Part shown: one piece after another, positions 16,614 through 23,755 of the stretch
How the letters are laid out: every line of letters starts with the position of its first letter
Numbering within the stretch: position 1 is the stretch's first letter
Assembly (NCBI GenBank): GCA_934590325.1
Contig: CAKTOW010000002.1
Span: 1-64,000, forward strand
Length of the DNA: 64,000 nt
Source of the DNA: an uncultured Oscillospiraceae bacterium
Lineage (GTDB): Bacteria > Bacillota > Clostridia > Oscillospirales > Oscillospiraceae
Reading direction: 5' to 3'
The notes under the pieces: generated by a model
Told to the model about the DNA's origin: nothing
Database searches by the model: none
The model's input: only the letters and a program-made list of their open reading frames with translations
Program-made: the position numbers and the translations under genes

Positions 16614-18530
16614 ATGAAGAAGTTATTGGCAATGCTCCTGGCCTTGGTCATGGCGCTGGGTGTGACCACGATGGCGTGGGCGGAGAACGAGTGGACGGGC
16701 TCCGGTACGGAGGCCGACCCGTATGTGATCACGACTGAGGCGGAGCTGAATAAGCTGGCCAAGAATGTGAATAGTGGTACGGTGTACAGCGGTGCTTATT
16801 TCAAACTGGGCGCGAGCATCACTGTGACGAACTGGACGCCCATCGGACAGAAGAACAGCGAAAATAATAAGTTTGCCGGTACCTTTGACGGCAACGGCCA
16901 GACGGTCACCATCAGTGGCATCAATAGTAGTCTCGATCCCGCTTTCGGTGGCTACGCTGGTTTCTTCGGCGCGGTTAAGGACGCGACTGTAAAGAATGTG
17001 ACGGTAGCCGGTACTATCAGCGGGTCTGATGTTGCGGGTGTGGTCGCACGATTGGACGGTGCAAGCAAAGTTATCAACTGCATCAATAAAGCGAATGTAA
17101 CAGGTACCAGCAAGGCAGCGGGTATTACCGTTAAAATTGATGGCGCCAATGTGGTCATTGATGGCTGTACGAACTATGGCGAGATTAAAAGCAATACAGT
17201 AAACGGGGCTGCCGGTATTGTGGTATATGCCCAGGGGGCGAATTTTACCATTAACGGCTGTACGAACAATGGGAACATCAGCGGCCCATTTGTCGGAGGT
17301 GTTGTGTTCAATGTCAGTGACAGCGGCAGTGGTATCGTCAAAAACTGCGTGAATAATGGTTCGGTCCATTCGACAAATGCGGGACAGAATATTATGACCG
17401 CAGGTATTGTGTCGGTGAACTCGAAAGGGACTGAACTGAAGATTGTGAATTGCAGCAATACGGGCGTGATTGAGGGTGAGAACTGCTCTGCTATTTGCTA
17501 CAGTGAGTATACTAATGATGCGTCCGCGCCGAATACCAACAGCGGCGAGATAAAGGCTACCGTGAGCCGGACTATTTCTGAAAGTACGGCTGTACTCAAC
17601 GGTGATATGAGCATTGGCCTGACGATTCATCCCTATGCAGCGGTCACGATAAACGGCGGGCAGTACAGCGGCAGTATTGAAAGTAAGGGCAGTTTGACCG
17701 TGGCCGGTGGCACGTTCAGCAATGGTGGAAACTTCTACAGCAGTGGTACGCTGGTCATCAACAACGGTACGTTCGCACGAGGCGTTTCTGTGCAGACCGG
17801 TACCGCGACCATCAATGATGGAGATTTCAAAACGGATGTGAGTTGCGCCGGTGATGGCAAATTGACCATCAATGGCGGTAAGTTCGCCGGTGAGATACAC
17901 GCCGACGGTACAAGCACAGTGAACATCAACGGCGGTGAGTTTACTTTCAATACGGATACCAACGAAGTGATCGACATCAGAACTGCGACGGCCAAGGTGA
18001 CGATCTCCAATGGTGTGTTTGCGCAGGAGAACGCAAACCGTTTCTGCCCCAGCAACAAGAGCGGACTGACTGTTACCGGCGGTACGTTTGTGTCCGAAGC
18101 TATGGTAACGGCGTTGATGGGTGAGACTATCAATGCGCCGCAGGCTACCGTGGTCGATGGGAACAAGACCATGATCGCGGTGGGCAGCGCGGCTATTGCC
18201 GATGCGGCAAACAGCGGCAAGAAGGTCACTATCACCAAGGGCGGCGAGATCAACGGTGTGAATGAAAATGTGACTGTGACCGTTGACGCGGATGGCGTGA
18301 AGATCAACGGTAAGGATGCGGCACGCGGTGAGTATACTGTGCCGGTCACGCCCGACCCCACCCCCGAGCAGCCGCCGCGCTACTACTACAACTCCACCAC
18401 CACGACCACCAAGGACGCGGGCAAGACCACTACCAGCCCCAAGACCTTTGACGCGGGCATGGGCATCTACGCCCTGACCGCTGTCCTGAGCGTTACCGGT
18501 ATGGCCTGCGTAGGCAAGAAGAAGTTCTGA
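16614..18530 (+). CDS. Secreted repeat-rich surface protein with cell-wall-anchor-like tail
   Basis: 638 residues. A signal peptide (MKKLLAMLLALVMALG, cut after AWA near residue 23) is followed by GTEADPYVITTEAELNKLA, a common start of GLUG-like beta-helix proteins. Repeats with GCTNxGxI, NxGxI and GGTFxxG fill residues 60-540. The tail carries PPRYYYNS, a Thr/Lys linker, SPKTFDAG, a hydrophobic helix and KKKF, the same arrangement as in the protein at 6337-8397. Likely exported and wall-bound by a sortase coded elsewhere. No catalytic motif seen, so an adhesin or scaffold role is inferred. Confidence 0.8.
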   Translation: MKKLLAMLLALVMALGVTTMAWAENEWTGSGTEADPYVITTEAELNKLAKNVNSGTVYSGAYFKLGASITVTNWTPIGQKNSENNKFAGTFDGNGQTVTISGINSSLDPAFGGYAGFFGAVKDATVKNVTVAGTISGSDVAGVVARLDGASKVINCINKANVTGTSKAAGITVKIDGANVVIDGCTNYGEIKSNTVNGAAGIVVYAQGANFTINGCTNNGNISGPFVGGVVFNVSDSGSGIVKNCVNNGSVHSTNAGQNIMTAGIVSVNSKGTELKIVNCSNTGVIEGENCSAICYSEYTNDASAPNTNSGEIKATVSRTISESTAVLNGDMSIGLTIHPYAAVTINGGQYSGSIESKGSLTVAGGTFSNGGNFYSSGTLVINNGTFARGVSVQTGTATINDGDFKTDVSCAGDGKLTINGGKFAGEIHADGTSTVNINGGEFTFNTDTNEVIDIRTATAKVTISNGVFAQENANRFCPSNKSGLTVTGGTFVSEAMVTALMGETINAPQATVVDGNKTMIAVGSAAIADAANSGKKVTITKGGEINGVNENVTVTVDADGVKINGKDAARGEYTVPVTPDPTPEQPPRYYYNSTTTTTKDAGKTTTSPKTFDAGMGIYALTAVLSVTGMACVGKKKF

Positions 18531-18611
18531 GAGCACATCCCACGGGCGCAGAGCGCCCGGGAGAACAAAAACACTATACGGCGCCGGTTTTCCCCAGGCC
18601 GGCGAAGGATA

Positions 18612-18644
18612 GAAAAAGAGACAGGCGAAGCCTGTCTCTTTTTC
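18612..18644 (+). terminator. Terminator of the second surface protein
   Basis: Fifteen-bp perfect stem (18612-18626 with 18630-18644), loop GAA; the stem ends in a T5 tract. Confidence 0.85.
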
Positions 18645-18652
18645 CCGCTCTG

Positions 18653-18679
18653 AAAAAAGAAGGCCCTCAGGCCTTCTTT
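18653..18679 (-). terminator. Terminator of the CooT-like gene, overlapping its stop codon
   Basis: Ten-bp stem (18656-18665 with 18670-18679), loop CTCA, followed on the minus strand by a T tract. The stop codon of the gene (18667-18669) lies in the loop. Confidence 0.82.
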
Positions 18680-18849
18680 TGTATCGTGATGATATTTTCC
18701 ATCAGGTCGATCTTCTCGATGCACCCCTCCACCACCGTGGGGATGCCCATAATGTCAGTGAACACCAGCTTGCCGTCCTTCTGCGTCACCGCCGCCACAT
18801 TTTTGCACACCGTCTGCCGGTCTGCCGTCATCACAGTGGAAAGACACAT
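18667..18849 (-). CDS. CooT family nickel-binding protein
   Basis: 60-residue small protein starting MCLSTVMTAD, with a core VCKNVAAVTQKDGKLVFTD and a strand-rich end (VVEGCIEKIDLMEN). This matches the CooT family of dimeric nickel-binding proteins linked to CO dehydrogenase maturation, in which Cys2 helps bind nickel. I chose the start at 18849 because it puts Cys at position 2. An ATG two codons earlier (18855) overlaps the previous stop as ATGA and is also possible. Second gene of a two-gene unit. Confidence 0.72.
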   Translation of the reverse strand: MCLSTVMTADRQTVCKNVAAVTQKDGKLVFTDIMGIPTVVEGCIEKIDLMENIITIQKKA

Positions 18850-18851
18850 CG

Positions 18852-19136
18852 TCATTCCTCTCCTTTCAGTATCCGCAGCGCCTCCGCCAGCTTCTCGTTG
18901 CCCACGGTCAGGTCCACCACAGCCTCGTGCAGCAGCTGCGCCGCCTCACCGTCCACGCTGTGCGCCAGTTCGTGCAGCTCCTCTGCATGGTGGCGATTGT
19001 GGGTCACCATATAGGCCAGCAGTGCCACGGTCTCCTCCGGGGAGTGGTGCTCGTGGCTGTGCCCGTGGTCGTGGTCATGGTCGTGTGTATGCCCGTGGTC
19101 GTGGGAGTGAACGTCACCGTTATGTACGTTTTCCAT
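18852..19136 (-). CDS. His-rich metal-binding protein
   Basis: 94 residues. Residues 6-32 are almost entirely His, Asp, Glu and Gly (HSHDHGHTHDHDHD and further HxH runs), a typical Ni/Zn/Co-binding tract. The C-terminal 60 residues (SPEETVALLAYMVTHNRHH onward) are predicted helical, with another HNRHH cluster. The pairing with a CooT-like gene recalls CooJ, the His-rich nickel protein of CO dehydrogenase operons, but sequence homology to CooJ is not claimed. The start at 19136 has AGGAGG 9 bp upstream. Likely a metal store or chaperone. Confidence 0.78.
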   Translation of the reverse strand: MENVHNGDVHSHDHGHTHDHDHDHGHSHEHHSPEETVALLAYMVTHNRHHAEELHELAHSVDGEAAQLLHEAVVDLTVGNEKLAEALRILKGEE

Positions 19137-19164
19137 AGTGCAATACCTCCTGATTTTGGAAAAT

Positions 19165-19193
19165 ATTCTACCACATGGCCGCGCAAAAGTCAA
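19165..19193 (-). promoter_or_regulatory. Promoter of the His-rich/CooT-like pair
   Basis: Minus-strand TTGACT (19188-19193), 17-bp spacer, TAGAAT (19165-19170). Confidence 0.75.
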
Positions 19194-19291
19194 TTTTTGC
19201 CGCCGAATTTGCAAAAACCGGAACAAAATACGACGAATAACAGACACATATACAAAAAGTGTCCAAGAACTGTGCAAACACCACAAAAACA

Positions 19292-19320
19292 TTGACAATT
19301 TTTCTGCAATTATGTATAAT
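19292..19320 (+). promoter_or_regulatory. Consensus promoter of 2-HACD module 1
   Basis: Perfect TTGACA (19292-19297), 17-bp spacer, perfect TATAAT (19315-19320). Confidence 0.92.
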
Positions 19321-19366
19321 TTTACTGGATATAACTGCGTATTTTGCGCAGCAAGGAGGATGAGAG

Positions 19367-20560
19367 ATGAGGGACCTTAAACACCTGATTTACTTTGAAA
19401 ATCTCCTGCAAGAGGCCAATAATGACCTCGTAAAGCAGGCGAAAAGTGACGGAAAACTGGCATTGGGCTATACCTGCTATTTCATGCCGGAGGTGCTGCT
19501 GGATCTGCCCGGCTGCTTCTCCGTGCGTCTTCGTGCCCCCCGCTGCACTTCCCCCGACATGGCGACCTACTACATGTCCGCCCGCACCTGCCACTACGGC
19601 CGCAGCCTGCTGGAGCGCGCGCTGGAGGGCGGCTTCAACTTCCTGGACGCCCAGCTGGCCACCGAGACCTGCACCGTGACCTGTCGTTTCCAGGAGCACC
19701 TGCAGCGTATGGATATTATTCAGAATGAGAAGTTCAAGTGCGAGTTTACGGACGTTCCGTTCAAAAAGACCGCCAACAGCATCGACCACTACGAGGCGCA
19801 GCTGCAGGCGCATGTGCTGGATTTCCTCCGCGGCAACTACGGCGTGGACACCTCTGACGAGGCCATCCTGGCCACAATCGAGAGCCACAACGAGCTGTGC
19901 CGCATCATGCAGGAGATCGGCGATTTCCGCAAGCTGGATAATCCTACCATCACCGGCTACGAGTACCACGTCATCAATCTGGTGACGCTGGCCTGTCCCA
20001 AGTACCTCATCATCGACAAGCTCCGCGAAACGCTGGAGGAGCTGCGCACCCGTGAGCCGGACGCCAAGCCCGCCTACCGCTGTAAGGTGCTGCTGGCCGG
20101 CAGCGAGAACGACGACCCGGACTTCACCAAGCTCATCGAGAGCTGCGGCGCGCTGGTGGTGGCCGACCGCTACTGCTACGGAGCCATGGAGTCCCGCCAG
20201 CCCATCGAGATCAAGGAGGGCGAAACGCCCCTGCGCGCCATCGCCCGGCACTATCTGCTGACCAGCCAGTGTACGCGCTTCATGGAGCAGCAGGAGATGC
20301 GCCGCCGCAAGCAGCATCTGGCCGATCTGGCCAAGGAATACAAGGCCGACGGCATCATCGTGGCCAGCAACAAGTTCTGCGAATACTGGAGCTACGAGCG
20401 CGTCATCGACACCATCGTGCTGCAGCGAGACTTCGGTTATCCCGTCTGTTCCATCGAGAAGGAGTACATCAACTCCGCCAGCGGCCAGCTCCGCACCCGG
20501 TTCCAGGCGTTCATCGAGAGCGTGGAGATCAAGAAGATCCAGGAGGGCGTAAAGAGATGA
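19367..20560 (+). CDS. 2-hydroxyacyl-CoA dehydratase family protein, smaller subunit (module 1)
   Basis: 397 residues of the 2-hydroxyacyl-CoA dehydratase / benzoyl-CoA reductase (HgdB/BcrB-like) family. Landmarks are LALGYTCYFMPEVLLDLPGC (about residues 32-51), NPTITGYEYHVINLV-type segment near 200, KVLLAGSENDDP near 244, KFCEYWSYER near 343 and a C-terminal TRFQAFIES. These folds hold one [4Fe-4S] cluster per subunit and need ATP-driven activation. Orthologous to the proteins at 25839-27029 and 32439-33638. Translationally coupled to the next gene (ATGA). Substrate unknown; double-cubane cluster proteins are a related alternative. Confidence 0.85.
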   Translation: MRDLKHLIYFENLLQEANNDLVKQAKSDGKLALGYTCYFMPEVLLDLPGCFSVRLRAPRCTSPDMATYYMSARTCHYGRSLLERALEGGFNFLDAQLATETCTVTCRFQEHLQRMDIIQNEKFKCEFTDVPFKKTANSIDHYEAQLQAHVLDFLRGNYGVDTSDEAILATIESHNELCRIMQEIGDFRKLDNPTITGYEYHVINLVTLACPKYLIIDKLRETLEELRTREPDAKPAYRCKVLLAGSENDDPDFTKLIESCGALVVADRYCYGAMESRQPIEIKEGETPLRAIARHYLLTSQCTRFMEQQEMRRRKQHLADLAKEYKADGIIVASNKFCEYWSYERVIDTIVLQRDFGYPVCSIEKEYINSASGQLRTRFQAFIESVEIKKIQEGVKR

Positions 20561-22203
20561 AGAAGTTCGATCTGAAAAACGTGGTGGAGAAGGTCAAGAC
20601 CACGGATTACAAGAAGCTGGCCAAGGACTTCTGGTACGGCAAGCCCCACGGCGAGCGCCGCCTGGGCGACCTGTACTGCGACAAGACCGGCCTGTACAAG
20701 CACCGCGAGTGGCGCGGCGTGAAGGATACGTTCTACTACTTCAACAAGGTGTGGCTGTACAACTACGGCATGCTGGTGTACGATGTCATGCGCTACGGCG
20801 GTGTGTGGACGTTCGCCAAGGGCTGCTGGCGCTACCGCTGGATGGGGCAGACCTATCTGCCCGTGCTGCACTGGTTCGACCGCGGCATGGAGGGCCTGCG
20901 GGGCGAGGCGCTGCGCGCCTGCCCGCTGCACTACCGCGCCATGACCAACGCCACCATTTATCAGTTCATGCAGATGTTCCGCAACGACCTGAACACCAAC
21001 AAGGGCAGCAAGAAGGTGCAGGCGCGGCATGACAAGACCATCGCCCATGACGAGACCGTGTGGGGAGGAATCTTCTACCCCTTCAGCAAGGAAGTGGAGA
21101 ACGTCCCCCTGCAGATGATACCCTATTTCGTCACCTGCCACGTGAACAACCACACGGTGCTCAACTACATCGACGCGGTGCAGTCCCTGGGCCTGCCCGG
21201 CGACCCCTGTCCCATGTGCCAGGCGGAGGCCGGACTGTTCGTGCTGGACGATGTGCCCGACTACTACAAGGCGGTCATCACCTCCAACGAGGCCTGCGAC
21301 GGCTCCGTGGCCACGTCCATTATCCAGGACTGGCTCATCGACAAGCCCCTGTTCGCTATGCCTCAGCCCATGCAGTTCGACGATCCCCTGGTGCACAAGC
21401 ACTGCATGAAGGAGATAGAGGAGGCCTGGAAGTTCATCGAGGAGCAGACCGGCGTACCCTTCGACTATCAGCAGCTGTGCAAGAAGCTGGAGAGCCAGAA
21501 CGAGCTGCAGCGCTTCGAGTGGGAGAAGTGGGACGTGGCGGCCAACACCAACTACTATCCCATCAACGGCGTGTCCCAGGCGCTGTACCGCATCTACCAG
21601 TCCCAGTACGGCGACCTGCCCATCTGGCACGAGACCGACAAGAAGGTGCGCAAGATCATGGAGAAGTGCGTGGAGCAGCGCATCAACAACTTCCCCCTGA
21701 CCCGCCACCGCGTCATTGCCTGGAGCTGTGCGCCGCTGTACTACTCCAACTGGTGCACCTGGGCGTATAACTGCTGGGGCCTGAACACCATTATGAACAT
21801 GGACTCCCTGATGTTCGACATGACGCTGCGTACCGACGGCTACGAGAACACCCTGGAGGACATGGCCACCTACCACGAGTGGGCGCCTATGCGCCGCATG
21901 GCGGTGGGCGGTATGCACCACATCTTCGAGCTGTGGGAGAACATGGAGCGTTTCCACTGCGACATGGTCATGATGTACGACCAGCTGCTGTGCAAGGGCA
22001 TGCAGGGCGTCCACGGCCTGTTCGAGGACGAGTTCCGTGCCCGCAACATCCACGCCATCTGGATGCCCCACGCGCTGCCTGACAAGCGCAACGTGTCCCG
22101 CGCGGAGATCCGCAGCATCATCAACGACTACATGACCACCGTCATGCAGGAGGAGCCGCTGGATCCGTCCCTGCTGGAGTTCGACGATTCCATGAGCTGG
22201 TAA
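20557..22203 (+). CDS. 2-hydroxyacyl-CoA dehydratase family protein, larger subunit (module 1)
   Basis: 548 residues. The N-terminal 70 residues are a basic extension with RRLGDLYCDKTGLYKHREW, shared with the two paralogues (REWRGVKDT in modules 1 and 2, REWRGVEST in module 3). The dehydratase core follows. Possible cluster cysteines are GDPCPMCQAEAG and TSNEACDGS near residues 210-250; CAPLYYSNWCTWAYNCWG lies near 390. It is longer than textbook HgdA-type subunits. The start at 20557 overlaps the stop of the partner gene. The chemistry (radical dehydration, or reduction of an acyl-CoA) is inferred only from the family. Confidence 0.82.
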   Translation: MKKFDLKNVVEKVKTTDYKKLAKDFWYGKPHGERRLGDLYCDKTGLYKHREWRGVKDTFYYFNKVWLYNYGMLVYDVMRYGGVWTFAKGCWRYRWMGQTYLPVLHWFDRGMEGLRGEALRACPLHYRAMTNATIYQFMQMFRNDLNTNKGSKKVQARHDKTIAHDETVWGGIFYPFSKEVENVPLQMIPYFVTCHVNNHTVLNYIDAVQSLGLPGDPCPMCQAEAGLFVLDDVPDYYKAVITSNEACDGSVATSIIQDWLIDKPLFAMPQPMQFDDPLVHKHCMKEIEEAWKFIEEQTGVPFDYQQLCKKLESQNELQRFEWEKWDVAANTNYYPINGVSQALYRIYQSQYGDLPIWHETDKKVRKIMEKCVEQRINNFPLTRHRVIAWSCAPLYYSNWCTWAYNCWGLNTIMNMDSLMFDMTLRTDGYENTLEDMATYHEWAPMRRMAVGGMHHIFELWENMERFHCDMVMMYDQLLCKGMQGVHGLFEDEFRARNIHAIWMPHALPDKRNVSRAEIRSIINDYMTTVMQEEPLDPSLLEFDDSMSW

Positions 22204-22218
22204 AAGGAGGAACGGAAC

Positions 22219-22434
22219 ATGAAAACTGTATTCAAGATCATCAAGAAGATCGTGCTGATCGGCCTGGGCGTGTACGCCGCGCTGTTCGCCGTGTTCTTCT
22301 TCGACCTGGACGGCAAGGCGCTGTTCTACGGTGTGGAGCCGTTCCTGTGCCGCCACTACGACCGCATGGAGCGCCGCGACCCGCTGAAGCAGCAGTACGG
22401 CATGGACAAACCCACCTACGAGTACAACAAGTGA
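22219..22434 (+). CDS. Small membrane protein of 2-HACD module 1
   Basis: 71 residues: a basic start (MKTVFKIIKKI), one transmembrane helix (VLIGLGVYAALFAVFFF), then DLDGKALFYGVEPFLCRHYDR and a charged tail. AAAGGAGGAA is 8 bp before the ATG, and the gene lies 15 bp after the large subunit. Very similar in plan to 28664-28834 and 29616-29783, each next to a dehydratase pair. I do not recognise a named family. It may tether the soluble enzyme to the membrane. Confidence 0.8.
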   Translation: MKTVFKIIKKIVLIGLGVYAALFAVFFFDLDGKALFYGVEPFLCRHYDRMERRDPLKQQYGMDKPTYEYNK

Positions 22435-22444
22435 GGCGAGACCC

Positions 22445-22783
22445 TTGAACGAGCATAGCCATACCCATACCCACACGGACGAGAACGGCAGCGTGTATGA
22501 GCACAGCCATCCCCATCACCACTCCCACCAGCAGACCAAGGCGGTACTGAACCGGCTCAGTCGGGCGCAGGGACACCTGGACGCGGTGCGGCGCATGGTG
22601 GAGCGGGGCGAAGACTGCGCGGAGGTGCTGGTGCAGCTCAGCGCGGTGATCTCCGCCCTGAACGGCACCGGCCGGGCCATACTGAAGGACCACATCAGCC
22701 ACTGCATCGTGGATGCGGTGGAGGCGGGGGACCAGGAGGCCATCCGGTCCCTGAACGACGCCATCGACCGCTTCATGCGGTGA
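22445..22783 (+). CDS. CsoR/RcnR-type metal-sensing repressor with His-rich N-terminus
   Basis: 112 residues. Residues 4-28 are His-rich (HSHTHTHTDE, HSHPHHHSH). The rest is a DUF156 four-helix repressor: LNRLSRAQGHLDAVRRMVE, then Cys58, His83 and Cys87 in the places of the C-H-C metal ligands of CsoR. The only sensible start is TTG at 22445, 10 bp after the previous stop with GAGGCGAG upstream. Probably represses this operon or a metal exporter in response to Ni, Co or Cu; the metal cannot be read from sequence. Confidence 0.85.
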   Translation: MNEHSHTHTHTDENGSVYEHSHPHHHSHQQTKAVLNRLSRAQGHLDAVRRMVERGEDCAEVLVQLSAVISALNGTGRAILKDHISHCIVDAVEAGDQEAIRSLNDAIDRFMR

Positions 22784-22830
22784 GCCTTTGGGCGATGGTA
22801 CCGTATCGTCTGAACACAGCGCCCGCCGCG

Positions 22831-22859
22831 TTGACAGCGGCGGGGGAGAGGACTATAAT
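22831..22859 (+). promoter_or_regulatory. Consensus promoter of the flavodoxin-like gene
   Basis: Perfect TTGACA (22831-22836), 17-bp spacer, perfect TATAAT (22854-22859). Confidence 0.9.
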
Positions 22860-22884
22860 AATACAATAAAAGGGAGGGGAGCGT

Positions 22885-23397
22885 ATGATCTCCGGTATCG
22901 TATATACATCCAACTCCGGCTACACGGCGCAGTATGCCCGCCTGCTGGGCGACGCGCTGGGACTACCCGTGACGGACATGAAGTGGGGCAGCGACCCGCA
23001 CCCCGGCCGGGAGGTCATCTATCTGGGCTGGCTCATGGCCGGGAAGGTCATGGGCTATGAGAAGGCCGCAAAGGAGTTCAATATCCGCGCCGTCTGCGGT
23101 GTGGGCATGGGCCCGGCCAGCACGGCGGGGGCGGAGAAGCTACGCACCAAGCTGTCCATCCCGGCGGAGGTGCCGGTGTTCGCCCTGCAGGGCGGCTTCG
23201 ACATCAACAAGCTCCACGGGCCCTATAAGTGGATCATGCAGCTCAAGAGCAAGCAGATCCGCAAGACGCTGGAGGGGAAGGAAGACCTCAGCCCCGCCCA
23301 GCAGCTGACGTATGACATGGTGACCAAGGGCGCCAGCGCCGTAAAGGCGGAAAATCTGGCACCGGTCATCGACTGGTATAAAACGAAGGAGGGCTGA
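22885..23397 (+). CDS. Flavodoxin-domain protein
   Basis: 170 residues. It starts with the FMN phosphate-binding loop YTSNSGYTAQYARLLG (residues 7-22), followed by IYLGWLMAGKVMGYEKAAK and a helical C-terminal part. This resembles the flavodoxin / HemG-like family more than classical electron-carrier flavodoxins. GGAGGGGAG precedes the ATG. It could supply electrons to the neighbouring Fe-S enzymes, but this is inferred only from position. Followed 2 bp later by a small Lys/Ala-rich protein. Confidence 0.78.
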   Translation: MISGIVYTSNSGYTAQYARLLGDALGLPVTDMKWGSDPHPGREVIYLGWLMAGKVMGYEKAAKEFNIRAVCGVGMGPASTAGAEKLRTKLSIPAEVPVFALQGGFDINKLHGPYKWIMQLKSKQIRKTLEGKEDLSPAQQLTYDMVTKGASAVKAENLAPVIDWYKTKEG

Positions 23398-23399
23398 CC

Positions 23400-23684
23400 A
23401 TGAGGAAGTTTTTACACATGGCGGGCGGTATCGCCAAAAAGGTACTGGCCACGGCGGTGAAGCTGGGCAAAAAGCTGGCGCACATCGCGCTGCAGGCCGT
23501 CGGCACCGCGGCGGCTGCCGTGGGCAAGGCGGTGAAGGGCCTGCTGGGCCGGGCCGCCTGCGGCGTGGGCAAGAAGGTGCAGAAGATCATTCCGCCGGCG
23601 TGCAAGATCGTGATGATCGTGTCCGCGGCGGTGGCGGCGCTGTCCTGCGTGGGCTGGCTCATCAGCCGCAAAAAGTTCGCGTAA
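23400..23684 (+). CDS. Small Lys/Ala-rich protein with C-terminal membrane helix
   Basis: 94 residues. Residues 1-66 repeat basic amphipathic helices (GGIAKKVLATAVKLGKKLA, AVGKAVKGLLG, GVGKKVQKI). Residues 67-86 (ACKIVMIVSAAVAALSCVGW) form one transmembrane segment, ending LISRKKFA. AAGGAGG is 7 bp before the ATG. Function unknown; it looks like a membrane-peripheral or nucleic-acid-binding tail-anchored protein. Co-transcribed with the flavodoxin. Confidence 0.7.
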   Translation: MRKFLHMAGGIAKKVLATAVKLGKKLAHIALQAVGTAAAAVGKAVKGLLGRAACGVGKKVQKIIPPACKIVMIVSAAVAALSCVGWLISRKKFA

Positions 23685-23702
23685 GCGGAACGGGTATACC
23701 AC

Positions 23703-23735
23703 AGGGAGATGCGCGAAAGCGCATCTCCCTTAATA
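23703..23735 (+). terminator. Hairpin after the flavodoxin unit
   Basis: Twelve-bp perfect stem (23703-23714 with 23719-23730), GAAA tetraloop. Only a short TTAAT follows, so read-through to htpG is possible. Confidence 0.62.
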
Positions 23736-23755
23736 CAAAGGAGATCTGAGCAAGT

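Noticed and set aside
16623..18536. 637-residue minus-strand frame opposite the second surface protein
   Set aside because: Mirror of a low-complexity repeat gene; the plus-strand frame has signal peptide, ribosome site, promoter and terminator.
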